The position numbers and the translations under genes are program-made. DNA of 64,000 bases from Tillus elongatus (taxonomy: Eukaryota > Arthropoda > Insecta > Coleoptera > Cleridae): the NCBI GenBank assembly GCA_964006375.1, contig OZ023267.1, forward strand, positions 80,547,682-80,611,681. Reading direction: 5' to 3'. Of this stretch, positions 42,190 through 55,012 are shown one piece after another (position 1 is the stretch's first letter; each line of letters opens with the position of its first letter). The notes under the pieces were generated by a model. It searched no databases. It saw only the letters and a list, made by a program, of their open reading frames with translations, and was not told where the DNA came from.

Positions 42190-43404
42190 GGCGCCAGCAT
42201 CGAGATTTACAATATCATTCTCGAATATATGTGGCCTAAATTCTAACCTGAACTCCGTTCACCATTTCCTCCAGGCTAATAGGCCCCAACTACTCTTCCT
42301 CAGCGAAACTCAAATCAGTGCCAAAACAGCCACTAATCACCTTAATTTCCCGGGGTATGAGCTCCTTACTTCTCTTAGATTGCATGGAGGCGTGTGCGCG
42401 TACGTCCGTAGCAATCTACCCTGCACCAGACTCTCCAATTTAGAAGCTGGAAGAAAAGACATACTATGGATAAAACTCTCTCTCAGGACTGCAACTAAAT
42501 TCATCTGTTGCGTTTACCGGTCACCTTCTGACAACAACTTTGTCCAGCTCTTTGACTATCTTTCTGAAAAAATCATCTGATTTCTGAATATCCTTCCTCC
42601 GAGGTCACTATTCTTGGTGACTTCAATGTCCATAATAAGGAATGGTTAGGATCTTCAAAAACCGATCCACAAGGAAGAGCAGCGGATGCCTTTACAGTCA
42701 GCAACTCTTTAGTCAATATGGCTCAGCAACCTACTTATTTTCCTCGCATCCCAACACACAGCTCAAATCCCTTGGATCTCCTTCTTACTACAAATCCTGA
42801 CTGCTATAAGATATCAGTCACCGCCTCCCTGGGTCGCTCAGACCACGGCATGGTCACTGCTTCCTGCGCAATGCAACCCGAGGTCATACAGTCTTCACAC
42901 CCATGTATCGTTTGGCACTACAACTCCGCGAACTGGGACAAAATGCGAGATTACTTTTCCTCATTTTCATGGGCATCTGTCTGCTTCTCTCATCCTGACC
43001 CCTCTGATATCTCACAAAACGTCACTGAAATTATCCAAGCTGGCATGGAATTATTTATTCCACGTACACAGAAAACCTCTGCAGCCACTCAAAAGCCCTG
43101 GTTCTCTAAATCATGTGACAAAGCCAGACTTGAAAAGGCCAAAGCTCACAAAAAGCTTCTACACAATCCCAGTCAAGAAAACCGTCAAGCATTTAACGAC
43201 GCAAGAAACCGCTATATCCGCATTCTTTCTGAGGCCAAAAACTCGTTTAATAACCACATCAAAAACAAAGTCCTCTTAAGCTCCAGCGGCAGCAAACCCT
43301 TCTGGACTCTTGCTAAATGTATTGGGAATAGTATCTGTAAGAGCACGTTCCCACCTCTTGTCTCAGGGGATGAAATTGTTTCTACCGCCCTGGGCAAGCC
43401 TTAA
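42190..43404 (+). pseudogene. NLR2 endonuclease (APE type) and linker
   Basis: FTISFSNICGLNSNLNSVHH and RPQLLFLSETQISAK give the N-terminal Asn and Glu of an apurinic-type endonuclease. GGVCAYVRSNL, FICCVYRSPSDNN and, after a frameshift at about 42580, GDFNVHNKEWLG follow, then NPLDLLLTTNPD and LGRSDHGMVTASC with the C-terminal S-D-H. It nicks target DNA to prime reverse transcription. The linker continues (NRYIRILSEAKNSFNNHI) to a stop at 43402-43404. Confidence 0.88.
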
Positions 43405-45037
43405 CTTTTTGCCTCGTTGTTCTCCGGCAATTCTACTCTCAACCCACCTCCAAATGTTCAACCACCAACAGTTTCCAATATCGCGCATAAAATGACGGAT
43501 ATCATTTTCAAAACTAAAAAGGTACAAAATATGCTCTGTTCTCTTAATACCAGGAAAGCCTCTGGCCTTGACGAGATCCCACAGCAATTGTTCTCAAAAA
43601 ATGCGCACCAGAACTTGCTCCTGTCCTGACTCGTCTGTTTCAAACATCTTACAATAGAGGCATATTCCCTAGTAACTGGAAAACTGCCAGAGTACAACCC
43701 GTCCCCAAGAAAGGATCGAAAGCGCTTCCTAGCAACTACAGGCCTATTTATCTCCTTTCAGTCATCTCTAAAGTGATGGAAAAGTATATAAACACCGAAT
43801 CACTAAAATTTCTTGAAATTAATTCACGACAGGCAGTATGGATTCCGTCAGCGCAGATCAACTGCCGGCCTCCTTTCGTTTATCACCCATTCTTGGAACA
43901 AGTCTATGGAACTACACGGCGAATCCCAGATTGTCGCTCTGGACATATCCAAAACATTCGACCAGGCCTGGCACGCAGCACTGCTTAATAAACTTCCAGC
44001 CTATGGCCTACTACCAAAACACTGTACGTAGACAGCAAATTTTCTCTCCAACCGGAGCATTTCTGGTGTCGTGGATGGCCATTCCTCTAAACTGTATCCA
44101 TATAATGCTGGAGTTCCTCAAGGTTCAGCTTTAGCCCCTACTTTGTTTCTTCTCCACATCAATGACCTCTCTAGCATATCCAACCCAGTTCACAGTTACG
44201 CGGACGACAGCACCCTCCACTCAAATATACAATATTCTAAGCCTGTCTCTTTTAGCCTAATTAGATGAGGATCGCAGACTCATGGAGGGTTCTATCTCTG
44301 TGGTTCTCCAAAAAATATTAGTCTGGGGAAGTAGAAATCTTGTACAATTCAACCCCACCAAATCACAGTCTTGCTTTCTTTCTCATAAGAGATACACCAG
44401 CCCTAGAACCATCACAATAAACAACCAAGTTATTCAAAGTAATGAGTCCTTTTCACTTGTTAGTATCTCTGTGGATCGAAATCTCAACTGGCACCAACAT
44501 GTCACATCAATTGCAGAAGCGGCTGCTAAGAAATTAGGTTTCCTTTTCCGGGCTCGCAAATACTTTTCACCAGCTAATCTCTATACTTTATATACTTCAC
44601 AAATAAGACCAAACCTCGAATACTGCTCCCACATTTGGGGTGCTGCTGCCGCTTCTACACTCGCTATCCTAGACTCCATTCAGAAGGGAGCTATACGTCT
44701 CATCGGTGACCCTACCCTCACCCAAAGGCTGTCATCGCTTGCCCACCGACGTGCCGTTGGTGACCTCTCTCTCTTTTATAGATATCTGCACGGGCACTGC
44801 TCAGAGGAGCTTTCTTACATAGTTCCTCCACCTGCTGCCCCCAACAGATCTACCAGGGGAACAGAGCGAATGCACCCTTTTACTGTCCAGGTCACCAGAC
44901 ATCGAACATCTTGTTATGCCCGCTCTTTTGTCCCGAGGACTTCCAAGTTGTGGAATTCCTTGCCGGCACATGTTTTTCCTTCTCCCCCGAACCTCCAACC
45001 CTTTAAGTCCAGAATTAACAAGTACGATAGTATTTAG
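43405..45037 (+). pseudogene. NLR2 reverse transcriptase and C-terminal domain
   Basis: Successive frames give LNTRKASGLDEIPQQLF, NWKTARVQPVPKKGSKALPS, YRPIYLLSVISKVMEKYI, YGFRQRRSTAGLLSFITHSW, IVALDISKTFDQAWH, NAGVPQGSALAPTLFLLHIN and the catalytic YADDSTLHS. The last frame (44282-45037) has the NLNWHQHVTSIAEAAAKKLG and IRPNLEYCSHIWG motifs. At least four frame changes (about 43625, 43830, 44030, 44265). Clade within the Jockey/CR1 group is not certain by eye. Confidence 0.88.
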
Positions 45038-45057
45038 GCTCTAAACCCTCGTGGTGT

Positions 45058-46805
<1,748 letters not shown>

Positions 46806-47499
46806 CCTCTCCCCTAATTACGGAAGAAAAAACGCAGTTTTTTTCTTAGCGCGTGAACCTCGACGGGCCCTAGCTACCCTTGTACAAAACGGCAACTATT
46901 TACATCGAGCAGGAGCGGACGACAGAGCTAATGGGACCTCTCTTGTCCCTCCGTCTGGCAACAGGACTCAAATAAAAGTACTTCCTGTATCCTGAATACT
47001 TACATCTAGCCAAAACAGAATCTATCTACAAAAACAAAATAAAATACCATAATTCCTAATTAATGTTGAACTAAACTTACGTATGCACAACAACAAAAAA
47101 TGCCAACTGGCGGGAAGAGAATAATTAAACAAGACTTCAGGTCCTTACACACTAAACTGAAACAAAACACAGTTTACCAACTGGTTCAAATTATACTGTC
47201 CTCAACTATTGTCCGGCTGTCTCTGCACCATCGGGGTGGCGCTCTTTGGGAGTGTCTCACACACTCGCGCTTGACACTGCACCCACTATATGTAGAGCGG
47301 CCGCCTGTTGCAGCTGTAGTCGCCTTGGCGTGGTCCTCTCTGTCAGGTCCATGGAGTGTCGGCTGGTACCAAGTGGTATGGCCTGTCTTGGCAGCAGCAC
47401 ACGTCCCGAGATCCCGAGATGTGGCCTCCAAGTTGGCTGGCTCGCTGGCTGGTGGCTCCTGCTGGTTTGTAACAGATTACCACGGTTTTCCAGCTGTGG
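46806..47499 (-). other. Interior 3' part of the gag-protease element, no RT
   Basis: After the knuckles a frame (PEPRKAAAATKERSGSLTAP) runs to about 47257. No RT, RNase H, integrase or env motif is seen on either strand. 46815-47100 is an AT-rich untranslated region ending at the polypurine run. Confidence 0.7.
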
Positions 47500-47690
47500 A
47501 GCAGTTAGGCTGCCACTCCTTTCCTTCGTGGCTGCAGCTGCCTTTCTTGGCTCTGGGCACGGGCATTCTCTGGACATAATGCCTACCTTGCCACAACGGG
47601 AACAGAACAATTTAAGTGGTCGGTTGCAGCGGTAACGTGTGTGGCCAAAGTGACCACACCTCCAACATAACTCTGTTCCTTAACTGGTAA
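47500..47690 (-). pseudogene. CCHC zinc knuckles downstream of the protease
   Basis: CWRCGHFGHTRYRC fits C-x2-C-x4-H-x4-C exactly. The second, CSRCGKVGIMSREC, has the right spacing but lacks the His. They lie downstream of the protease and in a different frame from 47583-48053, whereas most retroelements place knuckles before the protease. They would bind RNA. Confidence 0.8.
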
Positions 47691-47869
47691 ATATTCCGGG
47701 TCTCTTTCGACTTTTGGCGTTGGCTTTTTCCTTGACCAGCGGATCGGACGTGTTTTACGGTCGGTAGGGCCATTGGTACGAGCACCAGGCTCTCTGACCA
47801 TGGACTCATCCATCGGATGGTGCTGTTGCGGTATCCCTTCTCCCAGGGTGTTAGTTTCTATAATATGTA

Positions 47870-48528
47870 TCGGGACCGCTGGTGGTAGTGGAGCTGCTGT
47901 AGTCAGTAACTCGCCCTCTAGGTAGCTTTGGGTGGTCTGCAAATCTATGCGAAAGTCATACTTGCCTAGGGTGTCCATTCCCAGTACGATGTCTACCGGG
48001 AGGTGTGGCATATATAATAGATCACCCTGTATCCTCTTAGCACCTAACTCCAATTGCGTCGTTTACATTTGTTGTACGGCAACCAGTCTTCCATCTCTGA
48101 TGCGGGTATTTGCCTCTGGTAAGGGAATGGCCTGCATATATTGTGCATCGATTTCGTCCAGTTTGCTTAAAAAGGAACGGGTTGCCCCTGTATCTAACAG
48201 GGTATTGAAATACTTCTGGCTGATTCTTGCCTTTATTACAGGTCGGTTGTCAATTCTAGTTCGCCTGTCAATAGCGGAGACCTCTGAGAGCTCGGTTATA
48301 GGCGCGGCTGAAGGTGAGGGGCGACTCTTCACGGAGGAAGTGGCATGCCAACTTTCCTGTCGCCCTGAGGGAGGCCTTAGCGTGTTCTCCTTTGTCCCCC
48401 TCAGCTCTTCTAACATTGAGTCAATTGCCTTAGTCTTTTCTATGAACACCCTGATGTCCGGCACGTCGCAGTTCCAGAGCATTTGACGAAGTTCAGGACG
48501 CAGATTTCTCTGTAACCAGGTCAATTAT
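47870..48528 (-). pseudogene. Retropepsin of the gag-protease element
   Basis: Open from 48524 to 48063, with ELRQMLWNCDVPDIRVFIEK at its start (end of capsid) and KYFNTLLDTGATRSFLSKLD holding the active-site D-T-G-A. A single stop at 48063-48065 precedes the flap and core (VDIVLGMDTLGKYDFRIDLQ). Apart from that stop the protease is intact. Confidence 0.88.
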
Positions 48529-48529
48529 T

Positions 48530-49198
48530 GCTGCCTAGCAATGTTTCCACGTCTGCGAATAAGCGTCTGTAGCTCTGTGACGTAGGAAGCTACGGACTCG
48601 CCGGGTCTGTGCAGCGGGTGACTTATTTCAGCTTCAAGGTACCAAAGTAATTCACGGGGTAATAGAAGCGCTTGAAGTCGTCGATAAAGTCTTGCCACGA
48701 CGTCCAGTCAGCCTTATGATTTCAGTACCACAGCAAAGCTTGGTCTTCTAGAACCTGGGGTAGTGCCAGTAGGAGGCGGTCTGAGGAGATGTTAAAATAT
48801 AAGCGCATTTCCTCTAATCGTTCCAGAAATGCTACAGGGTCGGACTTGCCGTGGAAATGCAAGTTCCATTCACCCACACGCAGTGGTGGGACCGGCACTT
48901 GTGGAGGCGGCGTTAAGTGTTCTAATAAGATTCTCATTGGCGGTGGCGGTGACACGGCATTGTCAGGCAGTGAGGCTGCCTCGGTGTGTAGCGGTCTTCC
49001 TTCTCGTAAAAAGCTAATCAGTTGTTTCCTCATTTCCTCAACGGTAGCCTGCGGTCGCAGATTAAACGTCTGCAACACCATTTTCAATTCAGGCTTCTTA
49101 AGCCTGTATACCCATCCTATCCGGCCATCAAATATGTCTGGGTCGGGTTTCTCTGGATGGTCAGACTCGACGGCACTATCAGCTTTCGGGTCTGACAT
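48530..49198 (-). pseudogene. Gag of the gag-protease element
   Basis: MSDPKADSAVESDHPEKPDP starts an ORF to 48722. It contains MVLQTFNLRPQATVEEMRKQ, a Pro-rich stretch, and the capsid-type LHFHGKSDPVAFLERLEEMR. After a stop at 48722-48724 the same frame runs on as NHKADWTSWQDFIDDFKRFY. This is the Retrotrans_gag type of capsid seen in gypsy-like elements. Further stops occur near 48605 and 48530. Confidence 0.85.
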
Positions 49199-49988
49199 TC
49201 TCTCGCTTATATAACAAAACTGTAAAGCGGAAAAAATAATGTTGTGACGCTGTCAGGGGCGTCAAAAGAGTATCAGGTCGTCGTTATTCGGGTCGGTCGC
49301 GGTAGCTTCCCTCAATCAGCAGTAGCTTAACAGTACTCGCAAATTAAAAAATACAATCACAACGGAAGAAACTCGATAAATACGGCAAATAAAAAAAAAT
49401 CTACTGTTATAAACTTAAACCCAAACAAAACAAAAATCTAAACCTGGAATTAAATTTGTTGATAGCAAAAACGTGTTACCTAGCGGTAAAAACTTCACCA
49501 AGCTAAAAAAAACAACTTATAAAGTCCTAAAGCTGCCTACAAGGAATTCTACCAGTCCATAAACAAAGCGATTTAATTATCGAGGTTCTACAAAATATTG
49601 ATAATACGGCGTAGATAATAATATTAAAAAGAATGTGTAAACTCTGCCTCTGTTTTAAATAAAATAAAACGGATTATTTAAGATATTATCCCTTATCTCT
49701 TGTTTGTAAAAGTTCTTATCGCATTTCATTTTAAATTATATGCATTAAAATTTACAAATTCTAAAAAATTTACAGCTCCTCGATAAATTCACTTTTCTCT
49801 AATTTAACTAAAATATAACGGGTTCATCAGGATATCATATCTTATCTAAAATACCTGAAATTTTCTCTCGTATTTAATACCAAATTATATACATTAAAAT
49901 TTTCAAGTTTTGAAATATTTACAACTTTTCCATAAATCCACCTTGCTCTAATTTAAAATAACTTAGGTCCCTGCTCGGGGCTGCCAAT
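49199..49988 (-). other. 5' leader of the gag-protease element
   Basis: AT-rich untranslated region of about 770 bp between PBS and gag. No motif beyond the PBS. Confidence 0.7.
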
Positions 49989-51365
49989 TGTGACGGCCAC
50001 TTGGGGCGGCCGGGGGGTTAATACTAGTTTTCCCTAACCTGGGGAATTTCGGGATGACTTCCGGGACACGGCTTTCCTACGGGATCATGCTCGGACGCCA
50101 GCGTCTATGGAGTGGTCAGGGAGTAGACGCGCTCCCTCTGGATACTCCCCTTCTCCCAAGTCACTGTTAACGGATACTCTAGCCCAGCGTAGTTTCTAGT
50201 GGAGACAGGGTCCTCCTAAGTCAAGACAAAGTCCCCCGGGACTTCTGGTCATGGTCTTTATTAAAGAACTGGAGTCAAATTGTATTTGGGTGGATATTCT
50301 GGGAGAATAAATGAAATATCGAGTAAATTAAAATAAAATTCTATTCACTAATTATATACACAAGAAAATAACGGGGTCCTGTTACCAGGAAGCCTAGCAA
50401 TTGTGATCGGCCAGAGGCAGAGGTGAAATTAAGGTTACGCGCGGATTGCACGGGGACGTTAAAGCGGCAACGTTTAAGCGGTGCAGGGTGGTGGCAAGAT
50501 AGTAATTAATAGCGGGTGTTCCCAGGCGGGCATGCAACTTACAGGGTGCGTCGAACACCACATCAAGCTTTGTATGGCACCAGCAAGTATTATCTACGGC
50601 CCATCATTCACACGTTCTCCCTCGCACGCTCGGGGAACCTTGTTCGGTGCGGAAGAAGACCACCCCCGTTCCCGGATTTACGCCCCTCCTAAACGGGGAC
50701 GCGGACGGCCCGGGACGCCAGGCGCCGCCTAGCTATTTCAATCCGGACCAGCACAGTCGCTGCTCTATCTGAATCTACTCCAGCCAATGCAGTTTCCAAC
50801 CCCCAGAGCAGCCCGCCAACGGAGACAGGGAAAAAACGGTCATCTCTAAGGTTCCCAGTGTTATTGCGGGGCGTTCCACATTTCGACCACAGGTAACATA
50901 AGCAGGCTTTCACCTACCTGGGGGTATTCTCCGGTGACGATGTTCACTAGGCAACCGCTGCGGCGGTGGCTCCGGGAATCGGCGGTCTCACTCAGCTTAC
51001 TGGTCTTCTCTTAAACCTCACGGACTTTACAATTTCACTTCCTTTTTTGCGACGGACGAACTAGCTTGTTCACGGAGACTATCGAACTGCTCATTCTCCG
51101 TCGGCGTTCCGTCCGGCCACACTTCTTTTCCGAAAATCGCCGCCGCCTAATTGTCCCCTCTACTAATTATTCCGTTCGACATGCCGGATTTCGTATATTC
51201 CTCCACGGAAAATGTTGGAAAATATTCCAACCTTCGCAAATCTTTCGTATATTACTCCACGGAAAATGTTCGAAAATATTCCAACCTTTATGGTGTAACA
51301 TAATGCAGTGGTTATGATGGTAAATTAGGCCGGGTAATCTATCCAGGATTAGTCACTTCGTGACA
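49989..51365 (-). repeat. 5' LTR of the gag-protease element
   Basis: Direct copy of the 45415-46805 repeat. The right outer flank is AAATATGTATG followed by (TATG)n and sequence like TA-MITE unit B, which suggests that this element too entered a TA tract. Confidence 0.92.
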
Positions 51366-51480
51366 AAATATGTATGTATGTATGTATGTATGTATCCAAC
51401 CGATAACGCAAAAAAATACTTCAGCAATCGAAACTAAATTTGACGATTCCCTTCATTTTATTAATAGCTTGGATAAGTTC
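51366..51480 (+). mobile_element. Diverged TA-MITE unit B fragment after a (TATG)n run
   Basis: (TATG)n at 51370-51393, then CCAACCGATAACGCAAAAAA and AGCTTGGATAAGTTCGTTTA correspond to CACCGATAACTCAAAAAATA and GGCTTGGATAAGTTCGTTAG of unit B. Confidence 0.5.
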
Positions 51481-51879
51481 GTTTAGTCTGGGCACTGAAA
51501 TACTTTTTGGAAAAAATGCGAAAAACTTTTTGAAGACTCACCATCTTTTGAATTACAGGAAGTATTGTACTAAAACGTTACACGCACGTAGATTAATATG
51601 TACTATAGGACGTGTTATATAATTATAAGTCGTCCTATCTACCAAATTTGAACTCAATTGATTCGCTAAATCTTGAGTTTTTCGCAAATAAAAAACAGTG
51701 CTGGAAATTGAATCATAACCCCCACATAGCTCTGATCATCTACTTTCCTCAGAAAGATATTCCCATGAAATGAAATTAGGGTCCATGACTTGACCACAAA
51801 GAAATCGTATTCCTTTACCCATAAACTTCTGAAACGTTATATTACTCGAATTTTAACGAAAAAAATGTAAATTTTAACC
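51481..51879. other. AT-rich DNA, no gene seen
   Basis: No supported feature. Confidence 0.5.
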
Positions 51880-52560
51880 AAATCACCCCTAATTTATTTT
51901 GTACCCCCTGAAGCGATCTTACCAAAGGCAAAAGCGTTCCTTTGTCGGGTGCTAACTGAATATCAAATTTGAAGATGATATCTCAATTTGTTCGAAAGTT
52001 ATTGCCCACTAACAGACAGACGTACAGGCCGACAGACCGACCGACCGACAGACAGACAGACCAAAAAAATCGTTCCAGAATCAAGTTTTCTATGTATTTT
52101 GAGACTTTTTACACCATTTCAGCAAAAAGAAATTTGAAATTTCTATCACCGATATTCTATTCCCGCACTTTCAACCCCTAATATAATTTCATCACAGAAT
52201 ACCAACTGTTTGATGAAATTTAAAGTTTTGTAATAAACAGATCCTAAAAGGTTGTTACTCAAATTTTAATGAAAAAATGTCAATTTTCACCAAATCACCC
52301 CCATTCATCCCCTATTCCCTAAAGCGACTGCACCCAGAAACAATCTAAACCGTTTGTTTGTCGGCTGATAACTGTATACCAAAATTGAAAACGATATCTC
52401 AATTCGTTCTAAAGTTATCGTGGCCACAAACAGACAGATATTTTCAGACCGACAGACAGACAGACCGACAGACAAAAAAATTCATTCCCAAATCATATTT
52501 TTTTATATGTTTTAACACTTTCTACGACGTTTAAGCGAAAAAAAAATTGGAAATTTTTGT
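51880..52560. repeat. Diverged tandem pair of ~430 bp with (GACA)n blocks
   Basis: Two related halves each contain GATATCTCAATT-GTTC-AAAGTTAT, then a GACAGACC-rich block (52012-52063 and 52429-52474), then CAAAAAAAT-CATTC or CGTTCC, and a CGCCGAT / CACCGAT end. Between halves identity is moderate. Confidence 0.75.
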
Positions 52561-53472
52561 CGCCGATGCCATACTTCGACACGTATTGACGATGTGGACG
52601 TAATAACTAATCTACGACTAAATAAACTATCTGCACAGATTCATATTCTTCATCAATGTACTGTATTACCAAACTAAAACAAATTTGTATCAAGAAATAT
52701 CCCTCAAACTAATATACAATAAGTTTAATAGGAATTTATTGTTTTCTTTACTCTTAGTTTCTACTATTTATGTATGGCATGCAAAATTTTAAGGGAACAA
52801 AACCAGATAATATCGTAAAGTTGTTTAAATGGTAAATTTGCAGATTAGCTCACGGGACTCTTCAGATAATTTTTTTCAGAAACATGTCCAGAACCCCTTT
52901 CCCTTGGATGCACAAAACGGAAGGAAAATTTCGTGCAAACAACGCCCAAGACGGTTACGGGATTTACTTTAGGAGTAAATAGGGGTGCTGGGCGGTAAAT
53001 AGTGTAAAAAGGAAATATGAGCGGAAAATGCGAATAAAATAGCTTAGTCGGACCTCTGTAAGCTGACTATCCCATTTTGCCGCTATACCTCCCTAAAATT
53101 TTTTTTATCCCGCCCTGAACCACTATTCGCGCTAGATCCCGTAACTTTATTGGGGTGGTTTCCAGGAAATTTTTCTTCTTGTTTATGCATTGGGGCTGGC
53201 TGTAGGCCTGCAAACGGGTCAGGAGAACCCCCACGATGAAGCAGCAAACACAAATTTTTAAAATACTTGCTCTGGAGAACAAAACACTGCGTGACTTGTT
53301 TGATAAGTTCTTAAATTTGTGTTTAAATTTTTACCTTATTTTATTTGGCTCAAATATTTTTACAAAAATGAATTTGCGGTTGGTTTCTTGTCAGTCTCAC
53401 ATAGATAGCTCGAATATTTTACAATTTAAAAAAGTATGGATACGGCAATAAAAAATAAGCGTTGAAAAGAGT
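52561..53472. other. AT-rich DNA, no gene seen
   Basis: A moderately GC-rich patch (52900-53240, including GGGGTGCTGGGCGGTAAATA and CTATACCTCCCTAAAA) has no recognisable reading frame or repeats. Confidence 0.4.
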
Positions 53473-53785
53473 CTGGGTGCAGCAAGTGTGTTATGGTGGC
53501 AAATTTTCATAAAAATCTTTTAAATGCGAACTCTCTTTTCCATTAAACTAGAATCTTCAATTTTGACACATTATAGTACAACTATATATAGGCAGCATGG
53601 GTACCAAATTAAAAAAACAACATACTGAGCTTCACGAATAACTACAAATTTTTTGAAAAATCGCAAATTAGGACTCTAAAACCGATCCCCAAGATACATC
53701 TAAATTTAAGGTAAGTACTAGTTTTACAAATATGTTTTACAATTCTTATGAAAATTCACTACTATAATGCACTTGGTGCATCTAG
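53473..53785. mobile_element. Solo module D MITE
   Basis: CTGGGTGCAGCAAGTGTGTT at the left and the complementary AATGCACTTGGTGCATCTAG at the right bound a 313-bp unit homologous to 14579-14893, with no unit A, B or TA tract. It shows that module D can exist alone. Confidence 0.75.
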
Positions 53786-54574
53786 TACTTTTTATTTATC
53801 TAAACTGACTGGTGTTTGGTGCAGTCATTAAACAGTTTTTAAACACTGTATCATAATCATTATTTTGTGACAAATTGGAGGACGTTGAGGACCAATTCAT
53901 TATTTCTGTGCCAAAGTTCAATGTGATGTGTGTGGCCAAGTAAGAGTTTGTTTCCTTTTGATTATCACTCTTCTGTCTTTCTTACTTTTTATATAACTTT
54001 GCTGGCGGCAGCGTTTGCATGCAACCTTCCGAAAATCATCTATTCACCGTAGTCTTCCACACTTCTTTGTCCCTAATTACATTTATTTTATGCTACCTAA
54101 ACTTATCAGGTGTAGTCAACAGCCACTTCAGAGCATGCTTGTGCTTACAGTTGATCTGGGGTTCGCACTGGTTATAGCTGTAACCGAACTCTAATGGATA
54201 TGTCAAACATTTTGGGGTCGGTTTTGTCCATCAAGTTGTTTAGGATAAGATTAATATCTTAAACGACCGATTATGGACGCAATTACTGATTAGTACCTTA
54301 TATAGCTCTAGAGTAACACGTCTTTTACTTTAAGAATGCTCGTAGAACCAACTTCATCTTCTTATGACTTTAAGAGCAGAATTTCATAGCCTTCTCAACA
54401 TCCTCGTTGGATTTTGACACATTCTTTGGATCATCTTGTGTATATAGCTAGAGAATAGATCTCAGATCTAAAAAGTGTCTGAAACTAGATATGACATAAC
54501 AGCAAATACCCTAAAGAGAAATGCTACATTGTTGAACCATGGACTTTTTTTTAAACAGATGTAGTAATGGAGTA
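53786..54574. other. DNA without a recognised feature
   Basis: Mixed composition; no ORF over 60 codons or terminal repeat was supported. Confidence 0.4.
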
Positions 54575-54780
54575 AGTGAAGATTGGTACCTGTGATAAGC
54601 ACTGGTAAGTACACTTGGAGAATCCAAATCACCACAAAACATTTTCAAAAACCTGACAACCGTTTCACTGACCAAGTTAGCGTCATCAGAGGATGCACAA
54701 TTCTAAATATCTTACATCTACAACTCTGCTTATATTATTGTGCAGGTACTCGGTACATAACGATTTAGAGTGGTAGAGCG
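54575..54780 (-). repeat. Dispersed repeat with hammerhead-like boxes, copy 3 (left of an inverted pair)
   Basis: On the minus strand: CTGATGA (54683-54689), CGCTAACTTGGTCAGT, GAAAC (54662-54666), then GGTTGTCAGG and TTGTGGTGATTTGG. The intervening segment can pair as GCTAAC with GTCAGT (one mismatch). The whole is inverted relative to 59083-59290. Confidence 0.7.
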
Positions 54781-55012
54781 GTGGACTGTGACGGTTGAAA
54801 AAACGTTACACTGGCGCTAAGCTAAACAAAACAGAATTACGTGAGTAAAATTTTTATTCCTCCATTATGATTTACGATATCCATTAATTAATCTCTTTAC
54901 AAGCTTATGCTACGACAATCAATTTGTAATGTTGCAAAGTAAGTTATTTTGAAATTAGTACTCCTATTTTAAATTAAATAGGTCCTTTAGGTAAGGTAAC
55001 AAGCGTGACAAA

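Larger units (their letters stand above)
41898..45057 (+). mobile_element. Non-LTR retrotransposon NLR2 (Jockey-superfamily-like), near full ORF2
   Basis: A visibly more GC-rich segment than its surroundings with a possible 5' leader at 41898-42170, an endonuclease, an RT and a C-terminal domain in order, and an A-rich run (TAAAAAAAATTAAC) at about 45070 after the last stop. No LTR is present. ORF1 was not recognised. Confidence 0.85.

Noticed and set aside
47186..47635. Plus-strand ORFs opposite the gag-protease element
   Set aside because: They are antisense to the CCHC/protease coding frames and lack domains.
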